64,000 bases of DNA, taken from NCBI GenBank assembly GCA_025201375.1, contig JAIWZP010000003.1:992001-1056000 (forward strand), given 5' to 3'. The stretch is from Gongronella butleri. Taxonomy: Eukaryota > Mucoromycota > Mucoromycetes > Mucorales > Cunninghamellaceae. The notes under the pieces are model-generated. The model had not been told where the DNA came from. It saw nothing but the letters and a program-made list of their open reading frames with translations, and searched no databases. Position numbers and translations under genes: made by a program. Shown one piece after another: positions 34,962 to 46,995 of the stretch; position 1 is the first letter of the stretch; every line of letters starts with the position of its first letter.

Positions 34962-36388
34962 ATGGCGACCATAGGTGAACTGGTAGTCATAGCCTTGAAA
35001 GCCGTAAAATGCCTTTTTTTTTTCTTTTCTTGTCGAGACGCTTATGTTTCTCGTCGCTTTCTTTTATGCTTTCATAGGACAACTTGCCTATGCTTGGCGT
35101 AAGTCTTGTGCGGATCGAGCAAAACTGGCCGCAACAACCCTTTCATTCCCCGCGTTTCGTGTAAATTCATCATTTTTGTGATTTTCTTGGTTTCTCGTAG
35201 CCGTCGCAAGACCCTTTTTGCATATTCAAGCTTGGAAACATAGCGAAAAAGACAAAGACGGACCTTCAAGGCAACGATTCGCCCATTTGGGATGATCAGG
35301 TAAGCGTTTGCATTGGCCCAGCCGGGGCCGGGCAGTGTCTGGGCGAGAGTCTCTTTGTTGAACCTTGTTCAATTGGGGGGGGGTGGAAAGGCGGTGGGGT
35401 TGGTGCACGCGCCTTGCGCGCACAATTCGGCTCGATGATGTAAGAGCAAAAGGGCTGGACTGACTTAATCTATTCTTCATTTCACCTCTTTTGTCATAGG
35501 TTAATTTGCCAATGGCGCCTGGTGTCACTCGCCTCTATGTCCAAGTCTTCAATCGGCAGGCCAGCCCACAGACGCTCATCTCGGAGGGCAATGTTGACTT
35601 GCATCAAGTCTTGACGACAGGCGAGCAAGACGGTAAAAAAAAAAAAAAAAAAGAGCCGTGATCGACACATGAGCCCCAGATGGAAAAATGGTTTTGACCC
35701 CGCTCTTTTTCTTGCTTTTTTTTGGTGCAGGTTTCTTCCCGCTTGTCAAGAACGGCAAAAAGGCGGGCTCCATTTATTTGGAGTTGACGTTTTATAAGGT
35801 AAATACACCACTTTGCGTTGTTTTGGAGGGATTGCGAACGTGTTTTGATTGATTTTTTTTCAGAACACGGCGCCACCCATGATGCCTGGTGGGCCTCGGT
35901 ATTACGCGCAAGCGCCTCCTCCACATCATCATGTTCCTCCGCCACAACATCGCCCGCGTCCTCCTCCTCCTCAGGGCTACCATCATCCACCGCCACAGAG
36001 ACCGGCCGGCCCTCCGCCTCCCCAGCATTTCCCACCTCATTCACGGCCGCCTCCCATGCATGTGCGCCCGACACCCTTCCCGCAGGGCCCCCGACCACCC
36101 AGTTCATATCCACCGCAGCCAATGCCGCCACAATCACGCCCGCCCCCACCGTCAAACGCGTACCCACCGCAACCAATGCCGCCACAGTCGCGCCCAGGCC
36201 CTCCCCCAGGTCAATATTATCATCAAGCCCCTCCTGTCCATCCGCAGGCCCCGCCGCGCGCTACCAGCTTTGGTCCACCCCCTGGCCACCATCCTTCACC
36301 GGGACCACAGCATTATCCGCCACAACAGCAACACCCATTCCCCTCACCAAGACCCGCGCCACCTCCCGCGCGCCCGTATCCCTATTAA
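34962..36388 (+). CDS. C2-domain protein with proline-rich tail (Fic1/Inn1-like), 295 aa
   Basis: Exons 34962-35003, 35078-35098, 35201-35299, 35500-35632, 35731-35798 and 35864-36388 (888 nt). Residues 1-121 form a C2 domain: MATIGELVVIALKADNLPM, PSQDPFCIFKLG, then SPIWDDQVNLPM. Residues ~122-295, all from the last exon, are very rich in Pro with Gln, His and Tyr and many PPPP/PxxP runs that could bind SH3 domains or profilin. C2 plus PxxP is the architecture of fungal cytokinesis proteins Inn1/Fic1. The match is by architecture, so the role is inferred. Confidence 0.5.
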
Positions 36389-37991
36389 CAATCACTTTTC
36401 GTTGTTGTTGTTTTCTTTTCATTACTTTGCTTTTGCTTTGCCTTTTATTTGCGCCCTCACGTCGCCTCATTGTCATGCTCCATACACGCTGCAATCCACT
36501 TTAGCCTTACTGCTTTACAAATGCGCCGCATCCCCTGCCATTCCTTATTGCCTTGCCGCTAATAAATGTCATTTTGCCCCATTTTTGATATTTCGACGCA
36601 TCAAGGGCCATTTGCTCCCTGATTTGCTCTCTGACATAAAGCCCATCCTTTTCTCGTTCGAATGAGCCCACTCTTTTAGCAATGTGGTCACTAGATGGCT
36701 CACAATCATTATTTTTCGAAAACCTCGGATTTTCCAAGGGGTCCAGTCGATGGATGAAAAATCGTCAAATTTAGGTCCCCAGATCGCCACGCCATCCACA
36801 TCATCATGTGAACGCGTCTCATTCGCCGACGAAAAGCAATTAAAAATTAGGGGTCCATTGACTAGTTTGCGCGAAAAACGCGAAAATCTGCAATTTTTCA
36901 TCACAATGTAAAGTCAACGAAAAATGCTTGTATCTCGTCGAAACTTACGTCAACAGAAAGAGCGTCGCTTTCTGCATACGTGGACATTGATGATCACTGA
37001 AAATAATGGCTTTATTGGCTTTTTTGACACGGTTTAAAGTCATCCGGGGATTTCGACGCGTGATAAACCGCGTCAAGCGTGGAGTTACACGCGTCTGTTC
37101 CTGATCCAACATGTGCACCTGGCGTCTCTCTTGCTAGCGGACGCGTCAGCAGGGATCTATGAAAGCGTTTTACCCATGCAATTCGCATTTGAAATTAAAT
37201 GCAAAATTGTCCATTGCTCGTCACCGAGTAAATGTCCCTTGCTCTTTTTTGCCATTTTCCGTGGTTTGTCCATGGCGCATCTCATGTGTGTGAGTTTGGG
37301 GCAATTATGAGCACCCAAGTTTTCCATTTTGATTTTGGTGGCTCGCCGCGACAAATTTTTGATTTGCGTGTGGCGCGCCTCGATGACTTGCGACGTCAGA
37401 AAACTGAATCTTGTGAATGGTTTGTAGCTTGCCATTTCATGTTGGGACCGCGTTTCAGGGCTTTACAGTGCCTAGTTGACGAGTTTCATTGAAATCAGGC
37501 CAAATTGAGCATTTGGTGGATTATAGTCATTACACACATAAAAAAATAGCAAAGTTTCTCTTGGACGACCCAAGAAGCATGCGCATGGCAGACACGTTGA
37601 TGCGCATGCTTTCATGTGCTCCAATGCCTTCTGTCATACGTCAATCACAAAGAAAGTGTAAGCAAGGCGCACTGACCCGTAGCACCATCACGTCAGCCAT
37701 TGATCCCCCGATGTCACTTTCCATCGACTGACAGCTATCTTTCAAACAATGGAGATTTTGACCATTGTTTCCTTGTTTCTTGATTGTTCCAAACTTTGAT
37801 GCGTACTTTCATCGTGGCGACGACTTGCCTTTTCCGGCCTAGCCTTGCCAACCCCGCATTTTCTTCCCATCTCCGGGATCACATGCGTGTTTTGTAAGTA
37901 GAATTGCTGATGGGCGCCCCTTCAATGGCCCTTTTTTTTTCTTTCTTGTTCCTGTTTTGTTTTTTTCTCGTGCCTTGTGTGTGTCAACGCT
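36389..37991. other. Intergenic region containing repeat copy A2
   Basis: 1.6 kb with no convincing gene. It begins with AATAAA at about 36560 and then family A (minus). The last ~500 bases lead to the carnitine acetyltransferase start. Confidence 0.5.
36640..37410 (-). repeat. Dispersed repeat family A, copy A2
   Basis: On the minus strand it runs colinearly with A1 and A3: CAAATCAAAAATTTGT, CCAAACTCACACACATGAG, AAACCACGGAAAAT, GACGAGCAATGGAC, ACGCGTCCGCTAGCAAGAG, then GTGGGCTCATTCGAAC at the far end. No ORF is conserved across copies. Confidence 0.5.
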
Positions 37992-40578
37992 ATGTACTCT
38001 TTCCGTGCGACTCGCCTCCCTCGCTTTGCCGCTGACAAGGCGCGCCTGACTCATAGGTACAAGGCCAAAAAAGAAAAAGACCCGGGTTTCCCTGTTTGCC
38101 ACCCGCTTTCGGCAATTCTTTTTATTTGCCGCGTTTTATTTTTCATTTTTTTTTTTTTAACGAACGTTTCTTGTTTGTAAAACTCATCTTGCGTCTGGTA
38201 TTTTTATGGTGATAGATATTCGACAAAGACGTTTTCCAATCAGTCTGTGCTGCCACGGCTGCCAATTCCCGACCTTGAGAGCACGGCGTCGCGTTACAAG
38301 CGGTCGTTGATACCTCTGTTGTCTTCAGCTGACTATCAGCAGGCCGCGAGCAAGGTGGACGCCTTTGTGACGAGTGCCTTTGGGCGTGAATTGCAGGGCC
38401 GCCTGCATGCATTGGACGAGCGCGAGGCCGCCAAGGGCTACTCGTGGCTTGACCAGTTGTGGCTCGACAAGGCGTATCTGTCGTACCGTGAGCCCACATT
38501 GATCAATGTGAATTGGTGGATGCAATTCATCGATGGCCCACAGGGGCTTGTGACGCCAACGACGCAAAACACCGCCACACCTGCACAAATCAACCGCGCC
38601 GCAGGCATGATTGCGAGCCTCATCGACTATTCCAACCGAATCAACAAGTAAGGGCCCATTCATCGTCTTTCAAAAACAAAGAAAAAAAAGCAAGGGCGCT
38701 TATCAACCCCCTTTTTTTTTTTCTGTTTTGCGCCACAAGCGAGGAAATTGCGCCTGATGTCACCCGATCGGGGCCCTTTTGCATGCATCAACTAAAGGGA
38801 GTGTTCAGCACGACTCGTATTGCGGCCTCGCCCGCGGACAAAGTGGTGTCGCAATGCCCGGCAACTGCAAAACACATCACTGTCATGTACAAGGACCAGA
38901 TTTTCTCGGTGGACGTCATTGGCCCGCACGGCCAGGTGGTTCCTGTGGCCACCATTGCAAAGTAAAAAAAAAAAAAAAAAAAAAAAAGAACCTTTTTTTT
39001 TATTCCGGCTGAAATTATAGGCGCTCAGCCCTGGGATTTATTTATTTTTTGTCTGTTTCATAGGCAATTGCAACAATTGACACAACATGTCGACTCCTTG
39101 CCTGCTGCCGAGCGTCAATTGCCCGTGGGTCTGCTGACGTCGGATCACCGCGACACCTGGAGCAAGGTAAAGAAAAATAAAAAAAGCAATAAAATGCGCG
39201 CATCCACGTGCAATACTCAATTAAAGCCAAAAAACAAAAACAGGTGCGCGAGCAATTGGAAGCCAATCCCAGCAATGCACGCGTGCTTCAAGATATTGAC
39301 GCGTCGCTGTTTGCCGTGTGTCTGGATGACTATTCTGCGCCGCGTGAATTGGACCTGACGCACCGCAATTATTGCCACGGCGACAATGCGCACAACCGAT
39401 GGTTTGACAAGGGATTCCAGCTGATTGTCGAGACCAATGCTGCTGCTGGTGTTAATGGTGAGCACTCGGCCGTCGATGCTGTTGTGCCCCTGCGCATCTT
39501 TGACGATGTTCTCCAAAAGTAAGGCAAAAAAAGAAAGAAAAAAAAAGAAAAATAAACAAGGCATGGATTGCTTATTTTCTCGTTGTTAGGGAACCTGCCC
39601 AAGTGGCTGGCGATGCGTCGGTGACACTTGCTGCGCCGCGCCATCTGACATGGACCTTTGACAATGTGGACGCGTTCAAGTCTGTGCTTCAATCGGCCGA
39701 GCAAGGTGCCAAGACGCGCATTGACAATCTGGACTGCAAGATGCTCCATTACACCGACTATGGCGCGAATTTCATGAAGAATTCCAAAGTGAGCCCCGAT
39801 GGCTGGATGCAAATGGTGTTCCAACTTGCGTATTTCCGCCATTATGGCGAGCCATGCGCCACGTACGAGTCTGCATCCACGCGCAAGTACCTGACGGGTC
39901 GTACCGAGACGGTGCGCACCTGCTCTGAGGAGACAGTCGCTTTTACCAAGATGTGGGACGACAAGGATGTCACTGTAAATAGAAAAAGAAGGGAAAAAAA
40001 AAACACTGAAATGGGTGATTGACGCGCTCAATCTTTTTTTTTTTTTTTGGGTAGATGACCGACAAATTGGCCGCCTTTAGCCGTGCTGTTGCCAGCCACT
40101 CGGAGTACATGCGCGCCGCGATCAATGGTAAGAGTCATTGAAGCATTGACGCCTTTTTTTTCGCATATTCACGCAAATGGCCATTCTTTTTTTTCTTTTT
40201 TTCTTAGGCTTTGGCGTGGACCGCCACTTGTTTGGTCTGTACTTGCAGATGACGCCCGAGGAAGCTGCCTCTGAGCAAGCGGCGATATTCCAAGACGCGT
40301 CGTTCCGGTTGTCGCAGCATTGGAAGATGTCAACGTCGAACACGTCGCCCGGCAGGCTGTCGTGGGGCGCGTTTGGCCCCGTGGTGCACGATGGCTATGG
40401 CATCAACTATGCCATTGACAAGGAAATGGTGCGCTTGAGCGTCAGCTCGTGCCACGATGCGTCAGAGACAGACTCCACCGCCTTCCGCAAGACCATCCAA
40501 GGCGTCCTCGACGACTTTGGCGATGTCTCGCAGCGCTACATGCAGCAAGACGGCGAAAAGGTCGTCGCGCACACCTAA
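37992..40578 (+). CDS. CAT2: Carnitine O-acetyltransferase (641 aa, 8 exons)
   Basis: Exons 37992-38056, 38216-38647, 38740-38961, 39064-39166, 39244-39518, 39590-39974, 40055-40127 and 40208-40578 (1926 nt). A basic N-terminus (MYSFRATRLPRFAADKAR), almost all of exon 1, looks like a mitochondrial presequence. The choline/carnitine acyltransferase signature LPRLPIPDLESTASRYKRSL comes next, and the catalytic His is in NGEHSAVDA. Later conserved parts are NFMKNSKVSPDGWMQMVFQL and the STSNTSPGRLSWGAFGPV block. It moves acetyl groups between CoA and carnitine for export of peroxisomal or mitochondrial acetyl units. There is no C-terminal SKL-type signal. An AATAAA lies at about 40620. Confidence 0.5.
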
Positions 40579-40819
40579 TTGGCAACAGAAATCTCCCCCT
40601 CCCCTTCTTTTGAACACTGAATAAATTATAAGCTGTACAATTGTGTCTTTTATTTATTTATTTTTTTGACATGCCTGTGCGCTCGATATTGCCCAGAATT
40701 TATCCACAATGGCTACTCACAACAGGAGGAGTACCCAAAAAAGGGAAAAAGAGAAATAAAATGTCGCCCATCCTCCGCTTTGTCATGCTTTTTTCACACT
40801 TGTTTCTCCTCATTTTTTC

Positions 40820-41821
40820 ATGGTCAGGTCGTGGACAGCCGCTTGCCTGGTCATAGGCGACGAAATATTGTCGGGCAAGACGCAAGATAGTAATTCGCAC
40901 GCGCTTGGTAAAGCAAACGGTGGCAAAAATGAGGCGTTTTCCTTATCTTGCCCTTTTTTTTTTTTTTTACACCAGCCCGGTTCCTGTTTGACCTTGGTGT
41001 CGACTTGAAGCGGATCGAGGTGGTTGCAGACGACGCGCAAGCCATTGGAGACGCGTCCAGGCGGCTGTCGGCTAGCCATGATTTTGTTTTCACGTCTGGT
41101 GGCATTGGTAAATCAATTTTCCTTGCCAAATGAAGCCGAAAGGAATGGCCATTAACCCACCACCACCCCCTTTTTTTTTATTCTGTTGCAGGCCCGTAGG
41201 GTCGTTTTTGGAACAATCACGAGCTCGATGGAGCTCAATTCTTTTTTATTCTTTTTTTTTATTAGGACACACGATGACATTACATACGATTCATTGGCCA
41301 AGGCCTTTGGTCTGAAGATGGAGCTGGATGCGCAGACGTGGGGATACTTGCAGGAGCGGCTGACCAAGCTGACGGGCAAAGAATCGATTCCGTCGACGGC
41401 CGCGGCGCAGCGCCTCGCGACATTTCCGACGCCGCACACGTTGATCCGGTCCAAGCTGCCAATTCCCGTGGTCGTTGTCAACAAAAACGTATACGTGCTG
41501 CCTGGGATCCCGCGACTGTTCAGCATGCTGCTTACCACGCTGACAGAGCCGCTCAAAAAGCAAATGGACGCGTCGGTCGCGCCATTTGTACGCGTGCAAG
41601 TAGCGACGCGGCTGCCCGAGACGCGCATTGCCGACGCGCTTGCTGCGCTGCAGGCCGCACACAACGATATCAAGATTGGTAGCTACCCCAAGCTCGGCGA
41701 CGCGAACATCCAGGTGATGATTAGTGTCGTTGGCAGGGATCCACAAAAAGTACGCGCTGTTGCCGACACCATCAAGGAACAGGTCGACGGTTGGCTTTAT
41801 CTTGACGACAGCCATCTTTGA
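40820..41821 (+). CDS. MoCF/CinA-type (molybdopterin-binding fold) protein with a 4-nt microexon, 259 aa
   Basis: Exons 40820-40907, 40976-41107, 41192-41195 and 41266-41821 (780 nt). The start is AACLVIGDEILSGKTQDSNS, followed by VVADDAQAI and the fold hallmark GGIGPTHDD. GPT can only be read if a 4-nt exon (41192-41195, flanked by GCAG and GTAGGG) is included. The C-terminal part holds PVVVVNKNVYVLPGIPRLF. This is the MPT-binding-like domain also found in CinA and fused to FAD synthase. Here it stands alone, as in some fungal proteins of unknown role. FAD synthesis or nucleotide clean-up is possible but not shown. The gene converges on the next one, with 66 bp between stops. Confidence 0.5.
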
Positions 41822-41887
41822 GAATCTTGCTTTGTAGACCTTTTTTATGATTTAATGAATGAATGGGGGCAAAATAAAGGGGGAAAT

Positions 41888-43166
41888 CTACGCTTTCCCG
41901 GGTATCCAATAGACGATTTGGTTCTTTCCCTCAATGTTGAGATAGGCGGTGCGTATGGTGCCGCCGAATTCGCCCGTGTCCTTCTCGGTGAGATACTGTA
42001 TGAGGTCCTCGGTCGTGTCCACGGGCAGACCAGAGCGCAATCGCCTGTGTCTGAATTTACTAGCAAACACACAACAAGGAATTACGGCGAATGGCTTGCC
42101 GAGACGCAGCGCCTGGTCGACAATCGGCTCCGTGGCCTCATCGGGGTGCAGACCAACAAAGAGCGTGACGCGCGCCAACAATTCCGTCTGCTGCGCCACA
42201 AACGCGTCGTCAAGCATCGTATGCATGAATTCTGGCCATGGCGCAGGATTCTCGCAGCCCTCGGGATGGAATTTCGCCAGCATCCGCTGGAATCGCGACT
42301 GCCACGCCTTGGTTTGCTTGCGCACCTTGGGTTCCACAACAATCGTCTCCTTGCCAAAGGCCCGCGTCAGAAACAAGGCCAATTCTCCTTTGCCGCCGCC
42401 AACATCCAGTGTTGTGCCCGCATCAGGGAACTTTTCCGACAACCAACGTGCATAAATCATGGCGCGCAATGCATGTGGCTGCTTGCTGGCATGCGGATCA
42501 TTGGCGTCCTTGTTGACATGTTCACGTGCAGCCTTGCGCTAATGCCCAAAAAAAAAAAAAAAGGGAAAAAAATGAGTTAGTAATTTTTTTTTTTTTTTGC
42601 CCTCCATTGCTTTGCAAAGCCCAACACACCTCCGCATGCCAAAGTTGCTTTTCTCGTGCAAAATCTTCTCCATCGGGGTGGCGGAAGATACAAGCGTCTG
42701 AGCGCCTGCAATTGCGCTGGCTGATCCAATATTTGCACACGACATCCTTTTTTTCAATGCATTTCCCGTCCCATTGGACAATGGTGGTGCGGCCCTGAAA
42801 GTCGAGCGGCGGGTCGCCAAGGTAATGGTCGTCGTCAGCATCAAACGGCACGAGAATGCGTGGCAACGACACGGCCTGGAACACCTCATAGGGCCGTTCT
42901 GCCGCCTTTTCCCTTTCGCCGTCATCCAGCAGCTCGCCCACATCCAATTCAATGACGTCGCCTAAATGGCACATGCGGTGACACTCCTTGTGGTCGTAGC
43001 GATCCATAGAGCCGTCGTCGCACCGGATCTGCACCTGCACCTTGCGATCCTCGTCCGACAGAGCAACATCAATAAAGAAAAGCTCTTTGCTCAATTTGCG
43101 CTTGTGCCGGATCTTGCCCTGGATCGTCCTTGTCACGGTGAAAGTCGTCAAAATAGCCGTCGGCAT
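41888..43166 (-). CDS. OB-fold + CCCH zinc finger + methyltransferase fusion, 395 aa
   Basis: Exons 43166-42630 and 42538-41888 (1188 nt). Residues ~1-110 look like an OB-fold (TRTIQGKIRHKRKLSKELFF, VQIRCDDG). A CCCH zinc finger follows (CKYWISQRNCRRSDACIFRH: C-x8-C-x5-C-x3-H). After a basic linker, a class I methyltransferase begins with the SAM-binding GTTLDVGGGKGELALFL; it continues with VVEPKVRKQTKAWQSRF and a LFVGLHPDEATE region. The combination suggests an RNA-modifying enzyme, perhaps on tRNA. No specific substrate can be assigned. The start has an alternative only upstream in an A-rich stretch. Confidence 0.5.
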
Positions 43167-43386
43167 GGCAAGAAACAGAAAGAAAAAAAAGAGAGAGCGA
43201 GAAAGGAAAGGAAAGAAAAAAAAAAAAAAAAAAGGGGGAGCCGAAACATCTTTTTTTTTCGCAGGCACGTTTCAGCCGGCGCCTTGCTTTGCCACCCGCC
43301 GCTTTTTCGACGCGCAAGCGTCGAATTCAGTGTTTTGCGAGCACTCTTTTTTTTTATTTTGATAATAAATAGTCTTATTTATAGAT

Positions 43387-44083
43387 TTATTGGCAGCCGG
43401 TGGGGCTCTTGCCAGTGTCGCCCATGTTGACGCCGCCAATGCCAATGAACACGTTTTGTTCCGTGTTGTCGTGGAGCTCAGAGTAGGCCAGCGCCTTGCC
43501 CGTGGTCTGCAGATTCGACCCGGCCACGATGATGCCCTTGTCCAGATCAGCTTCGGCGTCGCCGGAATACGCCCACATGGAGCTGCCGCGCTTGTCGCGG
43601 TACCACGCAAACTTGTTGCCCACCTTGATTTCCACGGTGAGCGGCGGGCAATCCTCGGCCGTCAGGCCATGTTCCTTGGTCAGAGACAGACACTTGTTCG
43701 TGCCATTGATGCGCACGTAACCTGCATGATTAAACACAATAAAAAAATCAATGCTCGCGTTCTTTGGCTGCTCTCTTTTTCTTTTTTTTTTCTTTTTTTT
43801 ACGTACCCATCCAGAATTCGTTGTCGTGGGTTTCCGTATTGAAGCCCCATTGGTTGTCCACGGTGATGAAGGTGGCCTTGATCGCGCCCTTGATGCCGGG
43901 GAGCGTGGCCGCGCCCTTGCAGGCAGCGCCATCCGTCAAAATCTGGTTACCCGAGCCCTGCTTGATAAAAGTGGTCTTGGGATGCGCAAGGGTGTTTTCA
44001 TAGACATAGACCGTGCCAGAGTGAGTATAGGCGGACACCGACGTAGCAGCAACAGCAAGGAGAGCAGCAGCGGAAATCTTCAT
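43387..44083 (-). CDS. Small secreted protein of unknown function, 203 aa
   Basis: Exons 44083-43807 and 43721-43387 (612 nt). A clear signal peptide (MKISAAALLAVAATSVSA) is followed by a mature protein rich in Gly, Thr, Asn and Asp with four Cys (AACKGAA, NKCLSL, EDCPP, and the final TGCQ), consistent with two disulphides. Aromatic-rich parts (FNTETHDNEFWMG, KFAWYRDKRGSSMWAYSG) suggest a beta-rich fold. There is no GPI tail, so secretion is likely. I do not recognise the family. A TTTATT (AATAAA on the minus strand) flanks the stop. Confidence 0.5.
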
Positions 44084-45879
44084 TTGAAAGAGAAAAGTTG
44101 AATTTGGTAGAGACGATGGGAATGAAAAAAAAAAAAAAAGTTGGCTCCCATTTCATCATGCCCCATTTATACTCAATGGATGGCGTAGCAAGCGTTGCAC
44201 GAGGAGGGCAGCACCAGAATACATACAAATAAGGTCAATGGGGTCAAACGGTACTTGGCAACGCCTCAAAGCCTCCTCACGGCACACAATGAGGGTTGCC
44301 GTGCTTTGCTTGCTCTGTCAACGCGGCGTTCCAGAGTTAAATTTAGGAACAGCGTGCTTTTGCCTCTTCAGATGACGCATGATTTCGCCTGGCTGTTGTC
44401 GAAAATAGAATCATTTTAGGGTTGCACGCCCTAAAAAAAAAAAAGACCCCTCTTTGGAAAAATTGCCAAAATCTGCCAAACAGGGTCAATTCATCCCAGC
44501 ATGATGCACCATTTCGCTTTCCTTTGGAGTGGCGGGTCATCTTTTCACGGTCGCAGGGTCCATCATTGTCACATTAATACCGCAGCAAGAGGGCTTTGAT
44601 GCTATTTTCTGCCACAACCCTGCGTATTCTACGCGACATTGGCTGTTGGTCCCACTCTTTTGGGCCACCTGAAGCCCCTTGTTATTCCTATTCCACGCTT
44701 GCTCCATGAGCCGCGCTAAAAAAAAGTTGCTCAGCGATTCTGGGGTCAAGATCAAGCGATCATTTTGCTTATTTTGGGCAATTTGTTGCCCCACGGTCAT
44801 GCGCGAACCCTTTGTTTGTAAATTGCCGTGCTTTCCGTGTGGCTATGTGCATCATGCACATGCACGCCTCTTGGCCTATCATTGCACTGGCACCTTCACG
44901 TTCCAAAACTGCCGTGCATCTATGCTTTCAAGGTTGGCGGCCGGCTGGAAGAATAATTCAGGGTCAAATTCACATCCCCAGGGTCAGCACCCTTCGCCAA
45001 AAATGGAGCAAGGGTCGTCGTCGTTCAAAGCCTTATTGCACTTCACAGCCAAAAAAAAAAAAAAAAAAAAAAAAAAAGGCTCATCACCCAGAGTCTCACA
45101 CCCATTGGTTTTCATGAGCCACCATGACGCCATTTACGACAAAGCACTTCATTTCCACACAACACCACCTATTGTTTCATGAAAATCAATGGCAAGCAGT
45201 TGGGGGAAAATTGACGCAGAGAGCGCGTTGTTCAAAACTGGGTAGAAACAAGATGAAAGACTAAAAATAGCGCGATATCCCTATTCTGTGTGGGCGTTTT
45301 TTTTTTTTGCCATCTTACAGGGCGCCCATGTGTCCAGCAGATGAGCATCCAAATAATGTATTGCATCTCCCAACAAGGCATTGTACTTACAGCGGAACGG
45401 ATCATAAAAATAGCGCGTCGCGGTAATTCAGATACATTCATTCCGAATCGCCATTGTTCTCAGATTTGGCGATTTGCTAATTGCATAAAAATAGAGGTCC
45501 GTGTGACCTCAGACGCGCCGCCGGCTTTGGAAAAGCTTTCAAAAAGACATTTGTGGCCTTGTGCACCTTTGCCGCCCTTTGAATGCAAGAATGTCGCTTT
45601 GCTGAGTAAAAAACGTACTCCTGAACTCTCTGCCTGAGTCTATTATCTAGAGACCGGGATTCTGTGGCTGATAATTGTCTGCACATGTGCACAATGGCCT
45701 GTTTGTTCTTTGTTAGCTTAAGAAACAAAAAAAATTCGTATCATACTGTAGTTTGCTTTGATCGCCATCTGCTTTTGATACTGTTTCGTACGTAACGAGT
45801 TGATAAATTCAATATGAAACACATTCAATTTCACAATATCACAGTGCTATTATACACTCTCCTAATAAACGCCAAAAAG

Positions 45880-46095
45880 CTTGATAATCGCACTTTTGCC
45901 GCCGCCAAAGGCCAAAATCGCGTACCTATCATAATAAAGTGCGACTATCTCGAAATTTTATTACTGTAAGCTAATGGACACAGTGTGACAACTTTATTCG
46001 ATTCTAAATCAAATTTTACGTCGGCATCTGGAAACAGAATTACGGTACGAATTGAACGATTTTTGAGGCTTTTGTACGTAAGATACTGTATTATT
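45880..46095 (+). repeat. Direct repeat family C, copy C1
   Basis: Matches 46702-46932 over about 220 bp: TTGATAATCGCACTTTTGCC, AAAATCGCGTAC, AAGTGCGA, AATTTTATTA, GGACACAGTGTGA, ATTCGATTCTAAAT, and GAATTGAACGATTTTTGAGGC. The inverted pair AATCGCACTT/AAGTGCGA could form a stem. Confidence 0.5.
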
Positions 46096-46701
46096 AGAAC
46101 AAACTACAGTAGTAATACTGTAATTATGATACTGTATGATGGTTCTGTTGTACCACCAGCCATCATCACTACTACAGTACGTATTACAGCAGTACGGTAT
46201 ACTGTACAGTATGATATCATATCATATTTGTCGTCGATGATGATGCCTGCGAGCCGCTGTGAGCCCGTGACAGCGCCATTTTCAACGTCGCGTCGTTTTT
46301 TGGGCAAAAGCAACAGCAGCCGCCGAGTAGCATCATTCATTCACTCTACTATGTCCGACGACAATGCAATGATTATTAGATCCAGCAGTGCTACACGATT
46401 GCATCATCATCTGGCGTCGCCATGCGTGAGCATGTGGAACACAGCAAATAATAATGTACAGTATGATGGGTACAGAAGAAGTAAGAATACAGTAGCCTTT
46501 TAGCAGCCCAGCACGCACGACGGACGACGACGACGATCTTTTGAACGCCTGAACCTCAGCGCTGAGCACAGTTACGCACCACCCATCACGCACGGAGGGG
46601 GACCAGACTACTGTACGTGGAGCATACAGTACAGTACTACCCGATTTTTTTCAGCCCGTACTGTAAATTCCTATGTCGTTTACGTACTGTAGTAAAAACA
46701 A

Positions 46702-46932
46702 TTGATAATCGCACTTTTGCCAAAGGCCACCAAAATCGCGTACGTAAAATCGCGTACGTAAAGTGCGATTTTAAATCTCAAAATTTTATTAAGAACTAGT
46801 TAACGGACACCGTGTGAGAACTTTTATCATATTCGATTCTAAATTAAATTTACATCTGGTTAAGTGGTTATTTCTGTACGTGAACAGAATTACGAATTGA
46901 GCGATTTTTGAGGCACTTACCGGTATGATACT
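46702..46932 (+). repeat. Direct repeat family C, copy C2
   Basis: Second copy of the C1 unit about 820 bp downstream, in the same orientation. It contains an extra internal duplication of AAAATCGCGTACGTA near 46733-46760. Confidence 0.5.
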
Positions 46933-46995
46933 TGCTTGTTGTTGCCTTCGTTGTTGTACCGCCGGTGGTACAGTAAATAATAAATGTTATCATGC

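Noticed and set aside
35889..36665. 258-codon frame overlapping the C2 gene's last exon
   Set aside because: Composition is His/Arg/Pro shadow of the proline-rich tail; it has no start context and runs into the 3' flank.
44679..45182. 167-codon ORF in the repeat island
   Set aside because: Contains Lys runs from a poly-A tract, no coding bias and no recognisable motif.
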